From Ecdyonurus torrentis (taxonomy: Eukaryota; Arthropoda; Insecta; Ephemeroptera; Heptageniidae), in NCBI GenBank assembly GCA_949318235.1, contig OX439136.1, positions 14,005,890-14,069,889 on the forward strand: a stretch of 64,000 nucleotides of DNA, written 5' to 3'. Position 1 is the first letter of the stretch, and every line of letters begins with the position of its first letter. Positions 12,501 to 60,400 of this stretch are shown one piece after another. The position numbers and the translations under genes are program-made. Under the pieces are notes generated by a model that saw only the letters and a list, made by a program, of their open reading frames with translations, ran no database searches and had not been told where the DNA came from.

Positions 12501-13461
12501 AGGAAACGTGCGATAAAAGCACTATCAATCAATATTATCATTTATCAATATAGGATCCGGCGAAAAAATGCATAAAAAAAAAAATTAAAAAAAAAAGGCT
12601 AAAAGGATAATGATGTCAATAATTAAATATCCATATATTTATGAACTGTTCACACAATAACTAAATATTCAATGGAATTTACAATAAATTGGATTACATA
12701 TTACATATTAGATTACACGGAATAATGCAATATGTGCTTTTTAATGGTCATATGTATTCGTACAAATAGTAAAATTTATTACATTTTAAAAATATACTGT
12801 GCTCCGTGTGAACGAACCATCACACAAATAAGTATCCATGTATATTATAAATTATAATGCTGTTTACCAAAATTAGTATGACATATAGGCAAAAATGAGT
12901 AAGCAAAGAAAACGTCATGTTAATTTCGTTTTGTGTGACCAGCAGAATTGTGAAAATTGAGATAAGAAAAAACGGCCATTTTTATTTGCCATCCAGCTAG
13001 GATATTAAATAGCTTTGTTCTATGTTTAAATGTTAATATTAGATTACAAACATACAATATATACACATTATTATCAGTTTATATGTTTATAGAGGGTGTT
13101 TCCTGAAAACAACAGAGGTCAAGGTTAAATAATAAAATTGTAACAACACGATCGTTGCTCTCGCATTGTTTGACGTCCAAAATCACGTGACTTCACTTTT
13201 CTCCGAAACACAAATTTAAATGCATATCTAAAAATAATAATTTTTTTAGAATCCTATAAATGCTAATTTATACTTCAATGATTCAAATCAATACATTTAA
13301 AATTATTTCATTATAAAAGTCTATTGATAGAAATTACAGTAAAAATTTGTTTTTTTACCTTGTTTGACTGGACTTCCTAGTGAGGTTCCTTGACATGAAG
13401 CCAAGACAAAGAAAGTTGAAAATAAACCTAGTAAAGCTAAAAATACATAAGATTTTGCCAT
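6437..13461 (-). CDS. CD164: CD164 / endolyn-type sialomucin, five coding exons
   Basis: Joined coding exons are 13359-13461, 11175-11504, 10554-10595, 7816-8061 and 6437-6531, giving 271 residues. All junctions are GT-AG and all four introns are phase 1. The protein has a signal peptide (MAKSYVFLALLGLFSTFFVL), a cysteine-rich luminal domain with several N-glycosylation sequons (NCT, NNS, NAT, NRT), a Thr/Pro mucin stalk, one transmembrane segment (GGIVLALGCMAISFVAW) and a short tail ending ERNYHTL. The segment FIGGIVLALG and the tail ERNYHTL match the vertebrate CD164 end; YHTL is the YxxΦ lysosomal sorting signal of the family. CD164/endolyn is a heavily glycosylated type I protein of lysosomes, endosomes and the cell surface. 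It is transcribed divergently from TMEM267. Family assignment is firm; the exact 5' UTR is not visible. Confidence 0.93.
6839..7039. mobile_element. Inverted-repeat element family G copy 1
   Basis: ATTGATGCTTCCGCATCAAA and GCGAGCATCTACA pair with TGTAGATGCTCGC and TTTTGACGCGGAGGCATTGA. No ORF. It sits in the last CD164 intron. Confidence 0.78.
7816..8061 (-). CDS. CD164: CD164 exon 4 (Thr/Pro mucin stalk)
   Basis: Acceptor TTTTCAG and donor GTAAGC, phase 1 on both sides. It encodes 82 residues dominated by threonine, with short repeats (NTTTPASNTTTPAS), and ends RRFDGPSFI, which abuts the membrane segment. The Thr runs are expected O-glycosylation sites. Confidence 0.9.
8816..9137. mobile_element. 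TTAA fold-back element, family C copy 1
   Basis: A large palindrome: the arms carry CACCTTGAACAAAAAAGTTG, then AATCAACGTTGATTT and AAAATGCCACTG blocks and their inverses. TGACGTCA lies at 8952-8959 in the centre. The right end is TCTACGCCTTTAA. It lies in the CD164 intron between exons 3 and 4. Confidence 0.85.
9742..10157 (+). mobile_element. 5'-truncated LINE-type retrotransposon fragment
   Basis: The ORF to 10062 reads SSVLRWFGHVERMGDERIAK and continues to a conserved-looking NLWRYITGSG end. The LRWFGHVERM block is the familiar C-terminal tail of endonuclease/reverse-transcriptase polyproteins of animal non-LTR elements. It is followed by a short 3' tail (CCCTGAAAGGGACTATAGCG) and an AATAAATAAAA end. 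All catalytic domains are absent, so it is a dead 3' fragment. It sits in the CD164 intron between exons 3 and 4, antisense to the gene. Confidence 0.8.
10230..10534 (+). repeat. Interspersed repeat family E copy 1
   Basis: It is about 305 bases, similar throughout to 11689-12002, and shares GAGCATTGATGCTGTTAACA, CTACGTTTGTCCTATGCTGA and the right end AATGACGTCATGCG. The ends TATAGGGT and ACCCTATA suggest short inverted termini. Confidence 0.8.
10554..10595 (-). CDS. CD164: CD164 exon 3, 42-nt mini-exon
   Basis: Acceptor ATTTTAG and donor GTAAGT, phase 1 on both sides. It encodes KTIPQTTTPPITT, a mucin-type stretch. Because it is symmetric it can be skipped without a frameshift. An interspersed repeat (10230-10534) starts about 20 nt beyond its 5' splice site. 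Confidence 0.82.
10675..10696 (+). repeat. 22-base poly-G run
   Basis: Homopolymer G in AT-rich DNA. Similar runs are at 7288-7306 (19 G), 16642-16659 (18 G), 34847-34862 (16 C) and 8364-8377 (14 C). Such runs are potential quadruplex formers. Confidence 0.9.
10706..10850. mobile_element. Fold-back element family F copy 1
   Basis: AACGATTCTATAGGTACGAT at the left pairs loosely with GGTGTCCTATTTTTAGT at the right. Internal block AACAAATGACACACAAAATT is shared with 26106-26244. Confidence 0.6.
11175..11504 (-). CDS. CD164: CD164 exon 2 (cysteine-rich domain)
   Basis: Acceptor TTACAG and donor GTAAGT, phase 1 on both sides. It encodes about 110 residues rich in cysteine, including TCPTTLNCTECVSFG and TSGCTWCITLNRC, a plexin-like spacing seen in CD164 proteins, with several N-glycosylation sequons. 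This is the largest luminal exon. Confidence 0.9.
11689..12002 (+). repeat. Interspersed repeat family E copy 2
   Basis: A direct-orientation partner of 10230-10534. Together they bracket CD164 exons 2 and 3. It carries TGACGTCA at 11979-11986. Confidence 0.8.
13359..13461 (-). CDS. CD164: CD164 exon 1 (signal peptide)
   Basis: It begins at an ATG preceded by ACC and encodes a 34-residue hydrophobic leader ending LASCQGTSLGSPVKQ. The donor is AAG|GTAAAA, phase 1. Signal cleavage is likely around ASC-QG. Confidence 0.9.
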
Positions 13462-14069
13462 GGTTATGTAATCAAGGTATTGTAGGATATGGATAAAGGA
13501 ATGTTAGGGTAAATTTAGGGTAAAATATAAGATAATTTTACGATTAAATTTCACACGCAATTAACTGTTGTCTGCCGATAACCATAAGACCGGAAGCAGC
13601 ACGACGACATCATAAATCATACCAACATACTAAACTTTTTTGCTAAAATTTAAAGGGACCACAAAAAGTAAATTATGAATAAAAGTCAAGTAAAACAATT
13701 TAAAAACTACACATTAATTATATTTAGCTCTTAATATATTTAAAAAATTATACTTTGTTATTAATCTTAGGAGCAATCAGAGAATAATATTATTAAAGTA
13801 ATTTAGTATGAATATTGTGCAGTTGGTTTCAGAAAAAAAGATCAAGTTGTCTTATTTTTACATCATAAAATATAAGAATATTTCAAGAAAAATAATTTTA
13901 AAACAAAAAATAAATTATTAAAAATAATTTTAATATCTTAATAGCACATTTTTTAAACATTCTAGAAAATTACTTTTAATTTGACTTTAAAGTATCTGTC
14001 AGAAACAGCTGATATTTATGGTGCCACGTTTAAAATTTGTATTTTTCCTATCTATAATTTTTGTAAAAA
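13462..14069. promoter_or_regulatory. Divergent promoter interval CD164 / TMEM267
   Basis: These 608 bases separate the start codons of two head-to-head genes, so both promoters and 5' UTRs should lie here. The only recognisable motif is an ETS-type ACCGGAAGC at about 13589-13597 within a short less AT-rich patch (13560-13620). No convincing TATA box was identified, and transcription starts cannot be placed from sequence. Confidence 0.55.
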
Positions 14070-14366
14070 ATGTATATTTCTTTAATATTTGGGACAATTT
14101 TATCAGTGATAATTTGTATAGCTGGTGATAAATATGGTTCTTTAGCAATATTTCAACATCCTAGACTTGCAGTTATACGTGCATTAATTGATAATATTAC
14201 ACATGGTCTCGTAGGCTGTGTTTCATGGTGGTTAGTTGTAGGTTTTAAACAACCTAAATTGAGTATATTTAACTCTTCTCGTATCAATCAATCATTATTT
14301 TGTTTATTTTTATCTTCAATTATAGATATTGATCACTTTATAGCTGCAGGGTCTATTTATGTACAG
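14070..14366 (+). CDS. TMEM267: TMEM267 exon 1
   Basis: 99 codons from MYISLIFGTILSV to AAGSIYVQ, with donor CAG|GTGAGA in phase 0. It carries the first membrane segments and the DNITH and DIDHF motifs. Confidence 0.9.
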
Positions 14367-15412
14367 GTGAGAAAATCCTGAATCTAATTTGTATGCATGC
14401 ATCATCAACGTATGGAATATATTTCATTTTAGACAACGTTTTTAAATTATTCTGATGAAGAATTCAATATAAAAACTTTAATATTAGTAAAAATATATTT
14501 TCATTTTTAATTTAATATTCATTTAAATTCTCATATATTTTAATCAATATGTTCACCTGGTCCTGAATTTGGACCAAGCGTTAATCGCTCCCTCCAAATA
14601 GTACCTATATTTATGTGTATGGGAAAACTTTAATGCAAGCTATCAGCGATTTATTCGAGTACATTAATTACTATAAACTAACTGGATATGGCAAGCTGGT
14701 GAATAATAAATCTTAAAATTTACTGTATTGGCTTAAAACCACGTAAAAGTGTGTCTCTTTATTTTCGGCCTTGGACGGTGCATCAGTATTATAGTTTATC
14801 CATAAGCCAGGGCTTAAGTAAGCCGGAGCTAACCGGAGCTAGGTAAAAAGTTTACCTAGCGCTTAACACACATAAGCCCTGCCATAAGCCTATAAGACAG
14901 CGGTCCTTCTTATCCCTTTTCTTATAATAGCGATAAGAGTTTAAACTGTGCTAACTTTATGCTATATTAACATGTTTCCGCAATTCAATAGAATAGACAA
15001 TTCTAGGACCAATAAGTTTTACTACACCGATAAACCTCATTGTATTACAATTCTGACATTGTGTTTAAAATAAATTATTTCATATTTTCAGGATATCATC
15101 AATCTACCACATCGTCCACCGCTACATTGCTCCGGCCTATGCCTACTCATCACTATTGCAATATGGTTCATGACTGGGTATTACCCCGGAATGCATCTGT
15201 TACCCTGGGAGTGGCTAGTATCCTTCAGTAGTCATCACGTCAGAGATGCAACTAGAAGAGGTCTGTGGATTATACCATGGGTACTAACAACTCCAACATT
15301 GCCTTATTACCTGTACCTAACTTTAATTGCTCTAATACCACCTTTAGTAGCTATGTTTGCTCCAATACAAACTTTAGTAGTAATTGCTAATAATACTATT
15401 ATTACTGTTTAA
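14070..15412 (+). CDS. TMEM267: TMEM267-family multi-pass membrane protein, two coding exons
   Basis: Exons 14070-14366 and 15092-15412 join in phase 0 (CAG|GTGAGA ... TTTTCAG|GAT) to give 205 residues, close to the roughly 215 of vertebrate TMEM267. Landmarks shared with the family are RALIDNITHGLVG and SWW in the first third, SSIIDIDHFIAAGS in the middle, and SSHHVRDATRRGLW before the last hydrophobic stretches. Several hydrophobic segments predict a polytopic membrane protein. Its molecular function is not established; the conserved His/Asp residues in membrane context are noted separately. It is divergent from CD164 and convergent with ARID1. The start ATG is the first in frame before the family-conserved sequence. 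Confidence 0.9.
15092..15412 (+). CDS. TMEM267: TMEM267 exon 2
   Basis: Acceptor CATATTTTCAG; 106 codons from DIINLPHRPPLHCSG to IIITV-type hydrophobic end and TAA. It contains the family signature SSHHVRDATRRGLW. The 725-bp intron before it holds no recognised gene. Confidence 0.9.
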   Translation, partial: DIINLPHRPPLHCSGLCLLITIAIWFMTGYYPGMHLLPWEWLVSFSSHHVRDATRRGLWIIPWVLTTPTLPYYLYLTLIALIPPLVAMFAPIQTLVVIANNTIITV

Positions 15413-15677
15413 TAGTTTTATTGAGAGTGACGTAAGGTTCGTTGTATTTTAAATACTGTAGTTTCACACATTTTAGGGGCTCATTGCTCAGCCCCTGGTA
15501 GGACTATATTCAATCAAACTTCCATGAGCACTTAAAAGACTTGATAATCTCTGTCATTGCGTTTTAAACCCTTGCGATAAAATGGCAAGCGTTTAGAGGC
15601 CCCCACACAAAATAATGACCCACCCATGAGCAAATACCATAAGTTGTTACCAAAATATTAAAATTATGAGAATATAG

Positions 15678-15862
15678 TAAATTAAAATGAAAAGGATAGA
15701 GGAAACTAGCAAGTGACTTATGCGATTTTTGTTTTCTTAAATATACAGAGATGATTAAGAACACAATTACAATTGTGTGTTCCTTAGTCAGTCATAATAC
15801 AGACTTAGAGTGCCGTGTAAAAGCTCTTTCTGGTTTCCTCTATATCCTCTTGTTAATTTATT
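15678..15862. mobile_element. Fold-back element family J copy 1
   Basis: GGATAGAGGAAACTAGCAAG at the left pairs with GGTTTCCTCTATATCC at the right. The inner arms also pair. It is in the TMEM267 3' flank. Confidence 0.65.
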
Positions 15863-16266
15863 ACTGCATACCTAATTAACCTTGATGGTCTCATTTCCTT
15901 AATTTATAATAATATGAAATTAAGGAGGCAAATAATATTCAGACATTCCAAATTTAAGTGATACAATTTGGCAGTTTTTTCTTTACAACACAGATCAGAA
16001 TTATTCAGGTGGTTTTTACCTATGTAACTTATTCGCGGCAGACCACATGCTATAGCAGTCATCATTATATGCACACTTGTTTAATATTGTAGAAGTTAGG
16101 GACTTATCTGATTTTAACAGGTAACCAGATGTAGGTCGGTGGTTCAGATAAACGTAAATGGGATCTTATGCTGATGAATGGCATAGTATATATTATACTT
16201 GCTGTACTCAAGTTCATCAGCATCTGTTACAAAGGCTCCTTCCAAAACATTGGTATATTATTTTAT

Positions 16267-16554
16267 GTACAGTTTCAGACAAATGAAAGATATATAACCA
16301 TTTAAACTTTTGCTGCTTTTTTGTGTGCCTCAAACTTAGCGTGGAAACTATATAATTACGTCATATTCACGTGCATCACAAGGAATGTTTGGCTTGCTGG
16401 CTTAAGCAGCTCACCTGATAGATAACGCTACACCTGAGCATGCATCAAAACATGTGAATATGACGTAACAATATCGTTTCCACATAAAAATTTGAGGCGC
16501 GCAAAATAGCAACATGCTTAAATGGTATAACCTTTCATTTGTCTGAAACTGTAC
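16267..16554. mobile_element. GTAC-ended fold-back element
   Basis: Left end GTACAGTTTCAGACAAATGA and right end TCATTTGTCTGAAACTGTAC are exact inverses. Inner arms carry TTACGTCA and TGACGTAA half-CRE sequences. Confidence 0.85.
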
Positions 16555-17167
16555 ATAAAAGCAAAGAGAATAGCTTTAACAATTAAAGCACATAATATAG
16601 AAAATTGTAGTCCACAAAAATCTTCAATTAAAAGGGGGCGAGGGGGGGGGGGGGGGGGGTAGGGCTGAAATAAGCTGTGTCATCTTGCTTAAGCCACTAG
16701 GGCATCCCTAGATGACATATTTCTCAACAATGCTTGTAATTTTTATATTGTAAATAATTTTTGAAAAGGAAAAGACCATGCAATGCTTGTTGTAACAACG
16801 TGTTACTATGAACTGCCTGGGTCAATAAAGATCTTATCTTAGCAGTGTAATAATTTATTTTCATGGGTTAAGTGAAAATTTAAAAACGTGGGAGGAACCT
16901 AGGATTCAGAAACTGGCAAACTTGGGTATAAGAAAATAATTATGGCCCATTGGCTCACTTTGATTTGAGTATGAACAAGTTAAAAACATACTCAGGTATA
17001 ATCATAGTCCTAAATAATATGATTTGTGTTGTACTGTGATGCATTGTTTAAAATAATAATTTTAATAGTAGCGGTAAAGGAAATACTAATATTCTTTGTT
17101 TAGCTTTACATAGCTGGTTGTAATTTTTACTGTATGAAAATATATGTTGATATGATAATATAAAAGA

Positions 17168-17385
17168 AAAAGATAGAGGAACCTTAGTGAAGAGAGTCCC
17201 ATAGTTTGGTGAAAATCTTGCTAGCACAGAAATAAAGAAAGGAAAAAAAAAAAAAAAAAAAAACTAATTAACATCATTTTTTTAACTATAATTAACATCA
17301 AGATTTTTTTACCAAACTATAGGACACTCTCCAATATGGTAATTATAAGGCCCTTGCTGGTTTCCTCTACCCTTTTCTCTTATAT
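17168..17385. mobile_element. Fold-back element family J copy 2
   Basis: Paired GATAGAGGAACC, CCATAGTTTGGTGAAAATCT and their inverses near 17300-17378 (ACCAAACTATAGGACACTCT). A right-arm fragment of the same family is at about 31014-31060. Confidence 0.65.
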
Positions 17386-17721
17386 TATCAACCCAATCTT
17401 AATGGTTTCCTATATTAATTTTGCAAAATTTTGTATTGTTTATTATTATTTTTTATGTCAAAATATTTTAAATAAGACTGATGATAATAAATGTGTATTA
17501 AAACATTTGAATTTATGTTTAATTGAAAATGTTTACTTTTTGTCTGATTTACTAATGTGTACTGAAGAAAACAATAACTTATACTTTCCTTTTTATGATT
17601 CTTTTCTTCCCACTATAACATAGTATGATGCTAATTGATTCAAGCACTTTGGTCATCTAAAGGCTCTAGAATTCCTAACTATACTTTTAAATATCCTAGG
17701 GATTTAAGATTCACAAAGCCT

Positions 17722-17917
17722 TTAAAGGCGTAGAACACCTTGAACAAAAAAGTTGCGCAATATCCTAACAAACCTGAAAATCAACGTTGATTTGGCCGGA
17801 GTCATTGATTTCTAATTTATTTTCCATTCACAAAATGCCACTACCGGTCACTGACGTCACAGTTTGCCTGGTCCACGTGCGCGTAAACCGGGTGTTCAAG
17901 GTGTTCTACGCCTTTAA
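17722..17917. mobile_element. TTAA element, family C copy 2 (one arm deleted)
   Basis: It has both intact termini (TTAAAGGCGTAGAACACC and GTTCTACGCCTTTAA) and the full left arm including TGACGTCA (17852-17859), but lacks most of the right arm. Even truncated, it keeps TTAA at both ends. Confidence 0.85.
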
Positions 17918-18154
17918 GTGCCATAATATGTGCTTTGATGAATAATGCAAGTTTCAATAGCCTACATCTGTTGAATATTCCAATGCTATAAAATGTAGTG
18001 TTCTAAAAAAAATTAACATTCTATAAATTATTATTATTATAATAAAGATAACGTTACCATTTACATAATATTAATTAGAAAAACTGACTTAATAAATGAA
18101 TAAAAATAGTTGATGGAAAAAACACAGGCAGATTGTATACAAATATACATGAAC

Positions 18155-18376
18155 AAAGGAAAGAATAGGGAAACCAATAAGTGCCTTACCATGATGAAGT
18201 CCATATAGTAACAGCTTTTAGAAAAAAACACTCTTAAGTAACTGAAATAGAGAGTCATTGCCCTCAAAACATCTTAATTATATGTAAATATTTGTGTTAA
18301 CTGTACCATCAAAATCTTCAGCTAGCTACACGGACTTCATTGTGGTAAGGTAATTGGTTTCGTTATTCTTTCCTTT
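18155..18376. mobile_element. Fold-back element family J relative
   Basis: AAAGAATAGGGAAACCAAT ... ATGATGAAGTCCATATAG pairs with ACGGACTTCATTGTGG ... AATTGGTTTCGTTATTCTTT. Confidence 0.65.
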
Positions 18377-18480
18377 GGTAAAATATATTCAAACCAAGAT
18401 TAATTGGGCTAGCTTTGAAAATTTGGGAAAGAGGTGAGCATTAGCTGACAGCTAGGGTTGCCTTGTGTGTTTGTGTGTTT

Positions 18481-18536
<56 letters not shown>

Positions 18537-18813
18537 CTAACAGGGCAAACTTGAACAGTTTGAATAATCGAGGACAAAAGTTTCCGATTATAAAATGTAT
18601 ATATAAAATGCAATGCAGGTGAGAAAAGACAAGGGTTCTGGCGTGTTGGACATATGCTAGATGAGAGAGGTGTGCAAGACACCTAAGTGGCAACAAATAA
18701 AATATTGAAATCTGATTTATAAAATTAACAATCAGCTGCCAATGCAATGTTGTAATTTTGTCACACTTCACCCGTGTTCAAAATCTGAATGGTAAAAATT
18801 ATTATGCTCCTGT

Positions 18814-18937
18814 GTACAGCCCTGGACAAAATAAGTTTGAGAACAATTTGTCTAGTCACATCCTGCAACACGTTACTATACTAACTTTATGAGAAAAATG
18901 CATCAGCTTCGTTCTTAAACTTTTGTTCAGAGGTGTA
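18814..18937. mobile_element. GTAC-ended MITE, Tc1/mariner-like
   Basis: The left end GTACAGCCCTGGACAAAAT and the inverse of the right end GTACACCTCTGAACAAAAG are closely alike. It is 124 bases with no ORF. Confidence 0.75.
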
Positions 18938-21900
18938 CATACCATTGTTATAATAATATACTTTTTATATTTAATTTTTGTCTAACTGGGATAGAAATCA
19001 ATTTCTCTCTCACACACAGAGCAAGCCTGTCAGCTTCAACGCTCACCGCCTATTCCTCAATTTGTCAAGTGTGTTTTTCGATCAAATCTGTTATGTTACT
19101 GATTACTTATTATATCTATAAGTATAGTATTAGGTGGTACAATTATAACAATTGCATAATAAAATTGTAGTTTGAACAATAGTGTAAGTTTTGTATGGTG
19201 TTGCTAAAATGTATGTTGTAGTTTGGAATTTTGATAGTAAAAATTAATAATACAATTATTTTACTATTTTAATTTCTCAGCTATCTTAATACTTAATTAA
19301 TATGGGTTTAGGTGTAAGAGTGGGCTAGACACGTTGTCAGGCCTAAACCTTGCTCTTACAAAATCGTTTTTATTTTATTGTTTTTATTGCCCAAGTTTTC
19401 TAAAAATGACGACTATTTATAGTTTAATACTTGGTGAATACAAAAATATAAATTTTGGTATTATCAATAAGTTTTATATTAAAAATTACATAAAAAATGA
19501 CGATTTTTTTACAAACAAATAGGTCTCTATGTATAGCCATCTAAAAAAATATATATATATTATTGATAATTACCCTAAAATAATAAATTCATAACTATTC
19601 TAGGTCTCTTTAGTCAATTTGTTGTTTTCTAGTTCATATATTTCTGGTACAAAAAAAATTAGTTTTACCATGCCATGGTTGCAAAATTTACATTTCTTGA
19701 TAAAATTTAAGTACACGTTTTCAACATCTAATCTAATCATAAGTTTCTGCAAGAATTTAGTCTTTAATTTTCAAATTTTTCTAAAATTATCTTTGCCTAA
19801 TTTTTTATGAATTGATGGCTATAGTGACACTGCAAATCTAGAATCTATACTTTTTTGAATTTGACAGGTATAAAACATAAAAGGTAATGTTAATATTGTT
19901 TAAAAAAAAACATGGTTTGCAAGGATGGCTCCTGCTTGAGCAATATGATATACATCTAAATATACATTATATTTTGTCTAGCCTCCTGTAGTCTATATAC
20001 CTCATTCGTGATATTGTCACTCAAAATGATAAGTACTTTAGTTTGTTGGTCAGTCTGTATTATAATTATTATTGTATTATCTTACTGCGCTTTAAAAATA
20101 AATTCAAATGGATAATTTTTGGTATTTCTTAAAATACATGAAAAATAAAACAACGTACATTTTTTATTTTGTTTTTACTTTTTATTTATCATCTATGCAC
20201 TGATCTACTTACAACTACAAATGGGCATGTTGCGCTTTTTTTCTTTTTCTCTTGTTTTCTTTTTATTATAATGAAAATTAAAATTGTCTTTCTATATTAG
20301 TTTTTTCCCCCAAAAAAACATTTTTCATACAATTTCATTTATCTTTTGTTTTACAATTAATTTTTTTTTCTTTATCTTCTTATTTTTTCTTTTTTCTTAT
20401 TTATTTTTGCAGTTAGAGATATTTTTCTATCTTCAAAAAATATGATTAAACTGTTGTTTTTGAAGAGATCAGAATAAATATCCTTTTGGAATCAACTAGT
20501 TTACATAAAACAGCTCAAGAAAAAAAAAATTCTGTATAGATATTTTTTTCAAGTCACTTTTTATCTTCTTGTTCACTTTTTATTTTTTTAAAAAGGAGAA
20601 AATACATTTTATATTTATATTTTCACCTTTCTTAACTACAAATTTTATTTTTTTTTTAATACAAAGTTTCTAAAACACACACTCACTCATTTTGAAATTT
20701 ATTTATTTTTTATTTGTTTTTGCACCCATAATCAAAAAAACACTTATTTTTTAAGTTCATTTTTCAGAAAAATGTCTTATGTATAAAAAAACTTGCGGAG
20801 ATTCTTTTTTTACATATAAATGTCCACTTTTATTCACAAATATTTTTATATTATATATATATGTCACCAATTTTTTGAGTTTGCTTTAACAAATTATCAC
20901 TTCTCCCCCAAGAAATTGATAATCGTTTTTATAACTCAAAAAAAGAATTGTTCAAATATTTATTATTATTTTTCAAAGCACCAAATCCCACACAAGGAAA
21001 AAAAAATTAAAAAAAAGTATAATTAAATAAACAAAAAAAAATATATTAAACAACTTCTCACACTTACACCTGGGTACCACATACATTTTTTTTTTTTGAA
21101 AATTTTTTATTTTAAATTTTTTAATCCCATAATATACATTATATATTTTTTTTGTACGAATACAACTTAAAAAGATACACATTTCTTTTGTCTAATATTT
21201 ATATATATTAACACATTGAAAATTTATTTTTTTTTTCACAAGCCTTACACATTCATTTCTATGAGGCTTTTTTCATTTAAATTTTAACTCCATTGTTATA
21301 TTTATTAATATTATTTTTTGTAATATTCATAATATTTCAATTAGTATTATTATTTATTTCTTTTCAAACTATTTAAAAATTTATCCCTTAATATCTTAAA
21401 TTGCTGATTTTTATTTTCACAGCTAGAAAAAAATGAATTTACTTTTTTTTTTAATAATTAACATTTACATTAAAAATTAATTAAGTCAATTATTTTTATA
21501 TATTAATATATTTTTTTTACAACCAAGTTGCAAAAGTTTTTTTTTCTGAGAGTATCGTTACGTTATTATTATTATTATTTATAATATTATTTATATAACT
21601 ATTATGCATCAAAGTAAGAAGAAAAAAAAAGCCAGTTTATTTTTAAAATCAGTTTTCAAGTCACAGAATATCACCTAACGGAAAAAAAATTGAAAAAAAT
21701 AAATGTTCAGAAATAAATCATGGTCAAAAAAGACACTTTTTTTCTTCTTCTAAAATATAAAGACAATTATTAAATATTTACAAAATCTTAAATATATATA
21801 TTTATATATAATATAGTTTTAAGACCATGATTTTTTATATTTTTTATTTCATTTAAATATTAATATCTAAATGGTATTACACAATATAATTTTATATATA

Positions 21901-21986
21901 TATAATATATGCTACATACTTATTTATATAATATTTCAATAATAATTAATAATAAAAAAGTCAGATCCAATAAAGAGGCAATGTCT

Positions 21987-21992
21987 TTTATT
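21987..21992 (-). terminator. Candidate ARID1 polyadenylation signal
   Basis: First canonical AATAAA on the minus strand, about 105 bases after the ARID1 stop. Further hexamers occur downstream in this very AT-rich flank, so a longer 3' UTR is equally possible. Confidence 0.35.
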
Positions 21993-22096
21993 ATCTTTTC
22001 ACTTTTTTTCTTTATATATATATAAAAAGTCCACATAAAATTTAAGCCTCATTATATTTACAATTTTTTTTAAAAACAAAAAAAGAAAAATGCGCA

Positions 22097-60400
<38,304 letters not shown>

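Larger units (their letters stand above)
15413..21980. other. Convergent intergenic interval TMEM267 / ARID1
   Basis: It holds the TMEM267 3' flank, fold-back elements (15678, 16267, 17168, 17722, 18155, 18814), a (GA)n tract at 18485 and, from about 19300, very AT-rich sequence that probably includes the ARID1 3' UTR. The stretch 16660-16850 ends GGGTCAATAAAGATCTTATC, resembling a retroelement or transcript 3' end. No further gene is visible. Confidence 0.6.

Noticed and set aside
14361..14390. TMEM267 ending at the TGA after exon 1
   Set aside because: The reading frame continues past a GTGAGA donor into intron; joining to 15092 restores the conserved family C-terminus.
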